36,873 nt of DNA from Emmonsiellopsis sp. PD_33 (lineage: Eukaryota; Ascomycota; Eurotiomycetes; Onygenales; Ajellomycetaceae). A program made the position numbers and the translations under genes. Below the pieces are notes generated by a model. The model saw nothing but the letters and a program-made list of their open reading frames with translations. It was not told where the DNA came from and did not search any database. The stretch lies in the NCBI GenBank assembly GCA_032988165.1, contig JANTQF010000346.1, forward strand, positions 1-36,873, in the 5' to 3' direction. Of this stretch, positions 9,899-19,514 are shown one piece after another (within the stretch, counting starts at the first letter, position 1; each line of letters opens with the position of its first letter).

Positions 9899-11371
9899 AA
9901 ATTTGTAGGGAAGGGAATAATATATTGACAACTAGCTCCTCGGAGGACAAAATCATTATAGCAGTCCCGTGTTGCCGGCAAAGCTCCAAGAAAAACAACC
10001 GCTACGGGGGGGGCTGGGGCGGGCAAGGGCAAGGGGGGAGGAGGGAAAGGATTGGGCAAGGGGAAGGGGAAGGGTCCCCCGGTCATGTAAGAGGAGAGGA
10101 TATATGGGTATTGACGGCGATGGAGGGCGAGAGTGTGGTAGTCTCGTTTTGAGCATACAGCGCAGTAGGGTTTGGTTTAAGGCGATGGAAAGGCACTGGG
10201 CGATGATCGAATATGGTGCTCGTGGTCTATTGATGGGGGGGGTTAGGATTGACATTGGCTGCGTGTATGGAGCTTCTGATAGACCAGGTTTTGTTTCTCT
10301 TTTTTTTACTCCCTCTGGCTAGCCAGGGGATGTTTTCGATCTGCTTGCCATTTTCTTTGTCTAATTAGTTACCCCTTTGGTTTTTCTTTTGCCACCTTTT
10401 TTGTTGATATGTTTGTGCTGGGGTTAAAGAGATGATGTGAATATTGCAGTTGCACAGGATGTACTCTTTCATCTGTTAATCTTTCTTGATGGCAAGCATT
10501 GGGGGGGGGGGGTTCTTCTTTTCTTTAGTGGTTTGTTCTCTTTTTTGGGCGTTTGTCAACACCTCTTTCATTTGTCCAAACAAACGAACGAACAAACATC
10601 ATACAGGCAGGACCTGAAACTAATTGAAAAAAACATGGCATGATGGACCAGGTTTTATTTCCTCTATTATTGCTTTCTCTCAAAGGAAAAGGAATATTCG
10701 TCAGATAAATATGTAAAAAAAAAAAAAAAATGAATGAATGAATGTTTTCCTTTTCTTGTATTTCCTCCTGTCTATCTACCCTGAATCATTAACTCCATAT
10801 TACCCCTAAACTGCTATATATAAACCCACCCCTTATTCTTGCTTTTTTTCGGTAACAAGGACATGGAAATAGTAGCCAAACCCAAACCCCCCCTCTAATT
10901 GTCCCCGGATAAAAGACGAAAACACTCGACCCCACTTGCTCACTTGGTAGGGAAGGCTTGTGGGGAGAGGGGGGGAAGAAAGTCCCCGCGGCGAGGTCAC
11001 ATTAGAAAGGGGATATCAAACCGTCTAAATTGTGATAATGAGGGGGGACGGGGCTGGAGGAAGAGTGGAGATATGGAGATGTTGTTAGATGCGGGAAAAG
11101 GGGGCGGGGGGTATATTTTTTTTTCCAAGATCTGAAAGGAGATTCGTGAAGGGTAAGAACATAAAAGTGTGGAAAGAAATGATAATTTTTGGGGGGAGAA
11201 ATGAAGCAAGTGGTGGATAAGATAAGACAAGCATCATGAAATGAAGAGAGAGAACAAAATTTGTAGAAATATGGTACATAGACATACATTATTTACCCCA
11301 ATATGCATGCAATAAAAAAAAAAAAAACATAAAAAAAGAGGGAAAACAATGATGGTACAGATACTTGTAGA
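9899..11371. other. Convergent intergenic region
   Basis: This is 1.47 kb between the 3' ends of the unrecognised gene (+) and the IF2 gene (-). It is rich in homopolymers: G12 at 10501..10512 and A15-17 near 10716 and 11312. No open frame here has coding character. Confidence 0.65.
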
Positions 11372-14300
11372 TCATAGGGATCTCTTTTCAGTCACCTCTT
11401 CGTAAGACTGGACATGGTCGCCAACTTGGAAGTCGCCCCAGTTTTCGAAGCCGATACCGCACTCGGCGCCCTTGCGCATCTCTGTGACGTCCTTTTTGAC
11501 GTTCTTGAGCGAGGTGATTGTACCTGTGGAAATAGAATGTTAGCTGTCGATTTTGAAATACGTGGGGTAGAAAATGAAGGGTAAACTCCAGGAAAACCGA
11601 AATAAGGAAATAAAAGAAAAGACACCGGACTGACCATCATATATAATTTCCTTCTTCCTAAGAACCCTCGCCTTATGTTGTCGGCTAATAAGACCGTTCC
11701 GTATCTTACAACCCGCAATTGGCATAGTCTTGCGCCCCTTGACGGAGATGTCGAAAATCTGACCAATCTCTGCCTCACCAACAACGTGCTGCGTCACAAT
11801 GGGTGCGAGATGCTCGCTAAGTTTCTCCTTCACATCATCAATCAATTCATATATGATATTATGGTTCATGATCTTCACGCCTTCCGACTCTGCCAATCGA
11901 GACATTCCAGGGTCGATGGCCACGTTGAATGTGATGATGTGGCCCTTGGCGACAGAGGCGTGTTGAATATCGAATTCGCTAACAGGCCCGACGCCAGATC
12001 GGAGAATGCGTGGGTATACTTCACTATTTCCAAGGGCAGAGACCGAGTTCATGACGGCCTCAGCAGAGCCGGATACGTCGGCTTTGACAAGGAAGGGTAT
12101 GCCCTTTGGACCCGAGTCGGTGTCGAGGGTTCGAGCTATTTCATCTTCTTCGGATTGGAGTTCCTGTCGTCGCTTTTCAAGCTCGGCTTTTCGAGATTCG
12201 TTGATGGCGCCGACATCGTCGCTGAGTTTCTTGCTGTCAAGTTTGTCTTGTCTGTATTCAATTACAGATTTGGCCTGTTGTTCGGTGTCCGCTTGGAGGA
12301 CTTCGCTTCCGGCTTGGGGCTGTTCCTTCCAGCCGTCAACCTCAACCGGGGTACCAGGGATAGCCTCTTCGATTTGTATTCCTGCTTCGTTTTTCAGTGT
12401 TCGGACTTTGGCCCATGTGGTACCAGCGACGAGGATATCGCCTGGTCTTAAGGTTCCCCGTTTGACCAGCACAGTCGCCACACGGCCGCCCTTCCTTGTA
12501 GTTGCTTCGACGACCCATCCTTCCGTATTGCCATCTCTGTCGGCTCTATGGTCGAGCAGTTCCGACAACGTCACCGTAGCCTCCTCAAGGTCAAGCATGC
12601 CTTGTCCGGTTTTCCCGCTGACACATATGGCTTGAACATCACCACCAATGTCTTCGACGTTGACATTATAACGGGCAAGGTCCTGCTTCACCCTCTCAAC
12701 GTTGGTATCTGGCTTATCAATCTTATTGATTGCGACGATGATGGGAACATTGGCCTCCTTGGCGTGTTTTATAGCTTCAATTGTCTGGGGCTTAACGCTA
12801 TCATCTGCAGCCACGACGAGAATGACAATGTCGGTTACAGTTGCGCCTCGCCGCCGCATATCAAGAAAGGCCGCGTGGCCTGGCGTGTCCAAAAATGTGA
12901 TAACTTTTCCAGAAGGCATTGTAACGGAGAATGCACCGATGTGCTGCGTGATACCACCATGTTCGGTTGCCACAACAGATGATTTTCGAAGCCAATCTAA
13001 AAGGGTAGTTTTACCATGATCAACATGGCCCATGATAGTGACGACAGGGGGTCGGGGCGGTAAACTTGAGATATCTTCAACCGGTGGTGCGGCTACCAAA
13101 TCATCGCTGGCCTCCTCTGCCATGGGAGCGAAGCCGAATTCAGCTGCAATCAAACCTGCCGTCTCCGCGTCTAGGATGTGACTGTTTGTTGCGCCCTCAA
13201 AGCCGAAATCTGCCATGCGCTCTAGGAAATCAGATGAGCGGACGCCTAGTGCATTAGCAAGGTTGCTGACTGTTATGAACTCAGGTAGGTATATAGGAAC
13301 GGGTTCGTGAGAAGCCATGCGCGCTTTCGCTTCCTCTTTTTTGGCCTTCTTTTTTAGCCCCTTATTTTGACGGCGATCATCATCATAGGCCCGACCCGAA
13401 CTTCTGGAAACTTCTTCTTCATCGTATCCGCTTCCCTTTTTCTTGCCTTTCTTCTTAGATTTGGTAGATACCCATTCTTGTTCTTGACCTAGCCCCGACT
13501 CGACTTCGAGAGCAAGCAGCTCGTCTATTTCATCCTGTTCGGTTTTCTTCGTCTTTTTCTCCAACTTTTCGGTGTCCTTTCTCTTTTGCATTTCCGTTGT
13601 CTGCCTTTCGATTTCCTTTGGCGAGGTTCGGTTGGCTAATTGAGTGCGGACGTGATCTATGTCTTGTTGCTGCTCTTGGGCCCATCTTCCCCTTCTAAAA
13701 CCAGAGAAATTCGACTGTGTGGGGTTGAAATTGGACGGTGGAGGGTTGAAGCTGGACGGCGGAGAGTTGAAATTCGACTGTCGCGTTTCGGGCTCAGAGC
13801 GAGGGGACGAGCTAGTCCTGCGAAATATAGCCGAGTTGGGCGCATTTCTATTATCGGGATTTGGTCTTCTTATGCCGCTGAGGTTTCTGGGTCTTATGTT
13901 CGACGATGGTGGTGAGCCACAGCGAGAGCAATCCGAGCGAGAGGAGGGATTGGAGTGAGTGCAATGCGTGCAGCTCCAGTTTCCTGCATTTGCGCTAGTG
14001 GATTGTTGATTCGCGCCCCAGTTGCTATTCCCATTTCCTTCTTTCCGAGAAAAATTCCCGAAAGTATTGAAGTTGGAGGTGTTGGTTGCTGCGGTAGAAG
14101 GTTTTCGGGCGGACTGGGCGGACTGAGGTGGATTCTGCGCCGCCATTTTCTGTTTTAGCATGTCCCGCTGCTTGATTTCATCTGCAGTAAGCGCAGGTGC
14201 CCTTGAGAAAGCGGGAGCACCCCCAAATCCTCCGCCAAATCCACCGCCAAAACCAGCAGGAGGGCCAAATGTGGAATTAGATGGGAATGATCGGGGAGGC

Positions 14301-14555
14301 GATGCATCATCGGTTTGTTCAGCCGCAGCGGCCCCAGCGGCTGGTGGTCGAGGCACAGTCGGGGTTGCATGGAAGTGTCTTTTGGGAGCGCAAGCAATGC
14401 GGGGTGTCGAAGCATAGGATATCGGCCGCTGCCAGACGGAACAGATACGACAACTGTCCAGGCATTGCGACAGCTGCATCGCGCAAGGTTAGCACATTAG
14501 AGTCAATTGAGACGGAAGTCCATCGGCATACCTTCAGCGCGGATCGCCTTCCCAT
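11372..14555 (-). CDS. IFM1: Mitochondrial translation initiation factor IF2
   Basis: This is a nuclear-encoded mitochondrial IF2 GTPase, which places initiator tRNA on the mitoribosome. The preferred model has three exons: 14532..14555, 11635..14473 and 11372..11523 (1004 residues). The tiny first exon (MGRRSALK) is favoured because its intron has GTATGC, CTAAC and GCAG signals; a start at 14479 (998 residues) is the alternative. Order of parts: an Arg-rich targeting region; Gly/Phe-rich linker; RanBP2-type zinc finger at about 174-193; Asn/Pro/Phe repeats; Lys-rich helix; IF2-N domain (IYLPEFITVSNLANALGV); G domain with GHVDHGKT (about 490), DTPGH, NKID; then domains II-IV. The last exon supplies TSLKNVKKDVTEMRKGAECG. 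The fungal core length and order are normal; the zinc finger is the odd part. Divergent from the carrier gene. Confidence 0.95.
13919..13978 (-). other. RanBP2-type zinc finger in IF2
   Basis: The encoded segment fits W-x-C-x2-C-x3-N-x6-C-x2-C exactly (WSCTHC, then N, then CSRC). This is the signature of RanBP2/NZF zinc fingers, which bind single-stranded RNA or ubiquitin in other proteins. It lies in the IF2 N-terminal extension, before the IF2-N domain. Confidence 0.8.
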
Positions 14556-14959
14556 CCTGAGATAGCAAAAGAGCAGCAGTTCAAGAATCCATCACACCCG
14601 GATCGCGTCGTCGTTATCCGGAAATTCGACCAAAGGGGAAATTTTTGGCCGTATCGGCGGATTACGTCAGGATGTCGGGCCGACAATAACCCCGGGGTGG
14701 CACGAATCACGCCTTTTAAGGTTTAGCGGAGGAATTGCTCAACGCCGAGTCAAGAGCCGCATTTCTTTTCTTTATTCCTCCCACTCCCCTCAGATTGCTG
14801 GGATATCGATATCAAGGTGCCGGAGAACATTCCTAGGGCTCCCCATTTTGGCCCTCTCTTCAACGACCTTTGTAACGCCGTTTTTGACGCAATTGGCCGA
14901 AGCGCATTGAAGCCTTTGTTCGGCGCATTCGTTACCGTTCTGCGGGGAAACACACACAG
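14556..14959. promoter_or_regulatory. Divergent promoter, IF2 / carrier
   Basis: The 404 bp between two divergent genes for mitochondrial proteins contains TTACGTCA at 14662..14669, a CRE/ATF-type bZIP site, and an inverted CCAAT (ATTGG) near 14891. Both genes may be co-regulated; this is inference from the arrangement. Confidence 0.5.
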
Positions 14960-16273
14960 ATGGCTTCCAACGAAATCGAAGGCCAGGGTGCATTGAGGAC
15001 CATTAAGGACCTCAGCGCAGGTGCGGCTGGGGGTATTGCACAGGTTCTTCTTGGTAAGAGTTCTCCAAGTGTTCATTTCCCCTTATCTACTACTTCCCCG
15101 CGTTCGATGTTGCCCGGAGCGGTCAGTGTACGACGATATGATATGGCCCCAACAGCTTGCTCCATGCTCATTTAGTAGCTTGTCATGTATGCTAACAGGT
15201 GATTTCTCATAGGCCAACCTTTCGGTATGCTCTATGCACCTCTCTCCTCCCAATTCGATTGATTAACCCCGCTAGATATCGTCAAGGTCCGGCTCCAAAC
15301 CACAACGCAATACTCTAATGCCCTGGATTGCGCAACCAAAATCTTGAAAAATGAAGGCCCATTGGCTTTCTATAAAGGAACATTGACCCCATTAATAGGA
15401 ATTGGTGCTTGTGTAAGTTTCTACCACCGAGGTTTACACTTTCGTATTTTTATGTAGCCGCCCGGGGCTTTACTGTCTCACCTATCCCAGCTTGATATGC
15501 GTTTCTCTTAAAGTTTTATTCTGATCGCCGGCTAACCCATTGCTTATACCTCTTAGGTCAGTGTCCAGTTTGGAGCTTTCCACGAGGCAAGACGGCGATT
15601 TGAAGAAATCAACGCACAAAAGAATCCCCTAAATTCCACCCTCTCCTACTCACAATACTATCTCGCTGGTGCATTTGCCGGTGTCACTAATTCTGTGATA
15701 TCTGGACCCATTGAACACGTCCGTATCCGGTTACAAACCCAGCCTCATGGCGCCCAACGACTATATAATGGACCATTTGACTGCATACGGAAACTTTCCT
15801 CTCACGGAGGCGTTCTGAAGGGGCTCTATCGGGGAGAACTTGTCACTATATTCCGAGAAGCTCAAGCATACGGTGTTTGGTTCCTCGCCTTCGAGTATAT
15901 GATGAACTGGGAGGTGAAACGAAGCCAGATCAAACGAGAAGATGTTTCCAGCGTCAAGGTCGCAGCATACGGAGGGTTGGCTGGTGAAGCTCTCTGGCTA
16001 TCCAGCTACCCATTCGATGTTGTCAAGAGCAAAATGCAGAGCGATGGATTCGGAGCCCAACAAAAATACAGCGGCATGATTGACTGCTTCAAGAAAACCT
16101 TTGCTGCCGAAGGATATGGAGGCTTCTGGAAAGGAATCGGACCGACATTGCTCAGAGCAATGCCAGTTTCCGCTGGAACATTCGCAGTGTGAGTGACCAA
16201 TTTTCGCGCCCGTTTAACACACTGCTAACTTTCATCGTATAGCGTCGAGTTGACCATGAGAGCTCTTGGGTAG
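14960..16273 (+). CDS. YMC1: YMC1-type mitochondrial carrier
   Basis: This is a mitochondrial carrier family protein of 301 residues, the usual length, with three carrier repeats. Exons: 14960..15053, 15213..15224, 15276..15412, 15557..16188 and 16243..16273 (906 nt, in frame). The signature P-x-[DE]-x-x-[KR] occurs three times: QPFDIVKVRLQ, GPIEHVRIRLQ and YPFDVVKSKMQ. Other family marks are GFYKG-like AFYKGTLTPLIGIGAC and GFWKGIGPTLLRAMP. The opening KDLSAGAAGGIAQVLLGQPF and the PIEHVRIRLQTQ second repeat are closest to yeast Ymc1/Ymc2, inner-membrane carriers linked to glycine or glutamate and oleate metabolism. The exact substrate here is not determined. The second exon has only 12 nt and encodes the start of the first signature. 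Divergent from IF2. Confidence 0.9.
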
Positions 16274-16919
16274 AAGCTTTTATTTTTTGCTTATTCGAGC
16301 ATATTTAAAAGTTTCTAGCCATCGATCTTAATTTTTATTCCCTACTTTATATTTTGGTTTATAGACACCCGGGACTATACCCTTGCGCCCATATACTATT
16401 TTCTATGCAGGTTAAGCAGGACAGTTTTCAATTCTTTTCCATTTTTCCATTTTTCCATTTTTTTTCATTGGAGATTTCACCATTTCTATTGCCTATTCAA
16501 CTTCAGGCATTTTTCATCGACTTACCAAGGCTATCTAATTATTCCTTTCGCTTGGTTATTGATATGTACATTGAAATTCGGAGTTGTCTTATTGTTATCC
16601 TTTCATTGTTTAGGACTTTGAAAATGCGATGCATTCATTGCACTCTGGCTGATTTAAACCCTTGCTTATGATAATATATGCTGGACAGATGCACAGAAGA
16701 CGCGTTTGTTGATCCAGGGATAAAACTACATTCTTGCATGTGGATTTACGAAGGAAATCAATTAATTCCCGGTGAAAACGTCCAATTGTCGGACACCGAT
16801 CCTCAGAACTCTCAACAACTTGAAATGGTGACACCCTCGAACTTCCGATATCCCAACAATCTCATCCCACCAACAACCCTAGAAACACCAACGCTCGCTG
16901 TCTTTTGTCCTCGCACTGC
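16274..16919. other. Convergent intergenic region
   Basis: This is 646 bp between the carrier stop and the VOC protein stop. It is T-rich (long TTTCCATTTTT runs near 16430..16470), which fits two 3' UTRs. No gene is seen. Confidence 0.65.
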
Positions 16920-17348
16920 CTAGCACTGCCCCTTCGGGTCATGATAAATAATCTCAAAAAGATGCCCATCCGGATCCTCCACGCTCCGCGAGTATAATCC
17001 CCAAGCATTCTCATCAGGAACCATTAGCGGCCCACGTTTTCCTCCTGCCTCAATCCCCTTCTCAACCAACGCGTCTACTTCCTCCTTGGAATCGACCGAA
17101 AACGTCACAATCATCTCGTTAGATGTGGCTGTGGAGGTAACCTGTCGTCCGGGAGGGAGCCATTTGCCAAATTCTTCGTGCGTGGTGTAGATGATACTAG
17201 CCGACTCGGTGTATTCGAAGTTTGCGTAAGTCCCAGCATCGCCACATGAGCCGTTGTCTTTGAGGCCGATTGCGGTGGCGAAGCGGGTTGAGGCGGCGAG
17301 GTCGGCGGAGGCGAAGGTGATTGTGAACCGCTTCGTGGGGGGGGCCAT
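16920..17348 (-). CDS. VOC/glyoxalase-fold family protein
   Basis: This is a single-exon protein of 142 residues if translation starts at MAPPTKRFTITF; an ATG at 17426 would add 26 low-complexity residues. It is a small vicinal-oxygen-chelate (glyoxalase/bleomycin-resistance/dioxygenase) fold protein. It has the beta-alpha-beta-beta-beta pattern twice: FTITFASADLAASTRFATAIG at the front, then the C-terminal RSVEDPDGHLFEIIYHDP, where DPDGH...E is the typical VOC edge strand with metal-ligand His and Glu. The relatives are mostly uncharacterised, often called lactoylglutathione lyase-like or extradiol dioxygenase-like, so no substrate is assigned. Likely cytosolic. Codon third bases change from C/A to G/T at about 17120. 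Confidence 0.82.
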   Translation of the reverse strand: MAPPTKRFTITFASADLAASTRFATAIGLKDNGSCGDAGTYANFEYTESASIIYTTHEEFGKWLPPGRQVTSTATSNEMIVTFSVDSKEEVDALVEKGIEAGGKRGPLMVPDENAWGLYSRSVEDPDGHLFEIIYHDPKGQC

Positions 17349-17655
17349 TTTTGGTTTGATATTTGGTCCCTGTGGGAGAGAAGGCTTCGTTTGGTTTTGG
17401 GTGGTAGTTGAGGAGGATTTGAACAAGGGGGGTTCTCAAGTCTGATCGGGACTGGTCAAGTAGAGAGGAGAGAGGTTTATGCTTTTCTATCTTTGTTATC
17501 CTCCCATTTTCTCCATTCTGCTGCCCGATTTAAATACATTTCCATCGGACTCCCAGTTCATCCTCTCCCCGCCTCTCCAAGACAATGCGGTCCGTTTGTG
17601 GCTTCATCTTCCCCCCTCCCCCACCTTTTCATCTCCGGGGGGTCGGGGGATATGA

Positions 17656-17674
17656 CCAATCAATTCCCCATTGG
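17656..17674. promoter_or_regulatory. Two opposed CCAAT boxes
   Basis: CCAAT at 17656..17660 faces ATTGG at 17670..17674, about 310 bp upstream of the VOC start. CCAAT is the core bound by the fungal HAP (NF-Y-like) complex. Function is inferred from the motif. Confidence 0.35.
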
Positions 17675-17979
17675 CAGGACAACCACCAGGAGGATGCGAG
17701 ATCCCAGGCCGAGCCTTAGGCAGCAGGCGAGGTTCTCCGCTCATGCTTCGCGCCAGAGGATTCTTGGCTTCGTGTTCGCCTCTCGAGTCGAGTCATCCCG
17801 CTCCTGCCAATACCTTGGCAGACACGCCAAGTACGCGTGGCCACGAGATCATGCATATTCTCTCAAGAAGGGATGGGGGATTCGGGATGGGGATGTTTCG
17901 TCCTCTCGCTTCGTTGAAGCCGCACGGCTTGTGGACGGGGTTTGACAAGGGATTTGCGCCTCAAGAGGCGGGTTGTTGC

Positions 17980-18686
17980 CTAAGCGGTCTTGCTGGAGTT
18001 GCTCGGGCCGGGATATTCAGTTCCTCCATCAGCGGGAATTGGAAGTGGAAGCCTGCCATGTATCCCGTCATAGATCGGATTATCTGTGTTCTCCCAATAG
18101 TTGTTTTGGGCCAGGATATTTTATCTCTAGTTGCTGTCAGTGACCATCATTGTCATCTTTTGGAGGGTAAGAATTGAAAGCATTCAATTCTATCTCGGGG
18201 ATATCTTCATCATACATACAGAAGTCGACCGTCCCGAACATATCAAAGGGTTAGACAGGCCGCTTCCAGTCTTTCAAGCCCCCTTTGCTTTTGTTCCTCC
18301 ATTAGGTGTTGTGTTTGCAGGTGCTGTTCCACCTCTCCATATGGTGCATCAATGAAGTCCCTGGTATGTAACTGGAGGGATAAGAGCCCGTTTCTTTCCC
18401 CGGTTGTCCAGGGGGGATACTATGCCTCGGGCCCTATTGCAGATGCCAATAGTTCCTTTGGTGTGCTTGCGAAGAGACAAGTTAATGGATATCACACCTC
18501 TCTTGAAATCATCGAGAAATCATCGAGAATGCCAGCTTTATAACTGAGATTCCGCGTATCTTCGATAAATCTACTCTCGTAAACGTTTGGTCAGGTTTGA
18601 TGATATCCATTGAAGTAGTCGTCGTTGGGAATAAACGGGCCTGCGGTTTTCGTCCAGATGGAGATGGAGATCGTAGTACCTAGCAT
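17980..18686 (-). pseudogene. Possible decayed or multi-exon unknown gene
   Basis: Several minus-strand segments read like protein but are broken by stops. From ATG 18686 a 31-codon frame carries AGPFIPNDDYFNGYHQT and ends in TGA at 18591; the same frame continues with YESRFIEDTRNLSYKAG to 18492. Another segment at about 18245..18420, in the same frame, includes DFIDAPYGEVEQHLQTQ. A final segment ending at a TAG (17980..17982), in another frame, includes NPIYDGIHGRLPLPIPADGG. No joining of these by good GT..AG introns worked by hand. It may be a pseudogene, a gene with unusual introns, or chance. No family recognised. Confidence 0.2.
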
Positions 18687-19242
18687 GACAACCTGTGGCT
18701 CCAAAGATACAATACTAGGTAACCTTGCAGTCTTTGGGATTTTGGTGCAGTAAGGAATTATTTAATATGATGAATGGGTTGTATATTTTGCGGAGTAACT
18801 ACGAGTAGTTGATTTAACGCTGGGATGCGTCCAGGGGAGGCTGGTCATATGTAGGTTGCTGCCATCGATCATTGATTCCACGCTCACCACTCTGGTTGTT
18901 TTGAGCTGTAGTATATTATTCATTAGAAGAAAGTACAAATATAAAACAAGTAGATATAAAATATTTATAACCCTAGTATGCTACCTCCTATGGAATCATG
19001 AGCCCGAGCATTCATCGGGGTGTTCGATGCGCGTAACATAAGCAATACCGCGCAATACACACATACCAACCATTTTTCGCCAAGATTACGGTAATTAATA
19101 CCACCCATGCCCTAAGACAAAAATCCCAAAACGGCAAAAACCAACCACAACTGCAATCTGCAGACAAGGTCCAGGGAACAAGCACGCAGCACATCGCGTT
19201 TTTGCCGACTCCCCCAAGTCTTTTAGTTTTTTCGTGCAATCA

Positions 19243-19260
19243 ATATATATATATATATAT
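19243..19260. repeat. (AT)n microsatellite
   Basis: Nine AT units lie about 255 bp upstream of the GMC start; a TATAAATA box follows near 19376, about 140 bp upstream of the ATG. Confidence 0.9.
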
Positions 19261-19514
19261 AAATATATGAAAGAGAAACCAATCACTGTCCCCGCTGGTC
19301 CGAGATACAGGAACACTCCCCTGCCCCAGAAGTTTTCCCCAACCCCATTGACCGATCAAACAAAAGCTAAGCTTTTTATAAATATGGAGCCCAGTTCTCT
19401 TATTGCTGGGGAGATTGATCCAGCCACAGTTGGTCCTTGCCTGGGACGAACCTGCTGTTATCACTTCGATAAGATCAAAAATACCCGCATCCAGCCCCTT
19501 GCACCACGACCACG

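Larger units (their letters stand above)
17349..19514. other. Long divergent intergenic region
   Basis: This is 2.17 kb between the VOC gene (-) and the GMC oxidoreductase (+). It holds two inverted CCAAT boxes (17656..17674), a possible decayed minus-strand gene (17980..18686), an AACTAC/GTAGTT inverted repeat near 18797 and an (AT)n tract at 19243..19260. Open frames on the plus strand at 17493..18177 are Arg/Ser/Pro-rich and lack family features. Confidence 0.55.

Noticed and set aside
11675..12635. 258- and 209-codon plus-strand frames inside the IF2 gene
   Set aside because: They are antisense of the conserved IF2 G domain and domains II-IV, with no features of their own.
17493..18177. 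150- and 168-codon plus-strand frames in the VOC-GMC gap
   Set aside because: Arg/Ser-rich, overlapping each other in different frames, no recognisable domain; likely chance.
18484..18611. 11 bp inverted repeat (AATGGATATCA)
   Set aside because: Short, isolated, and not flanked by target duplications or transposase traces; likely chance.
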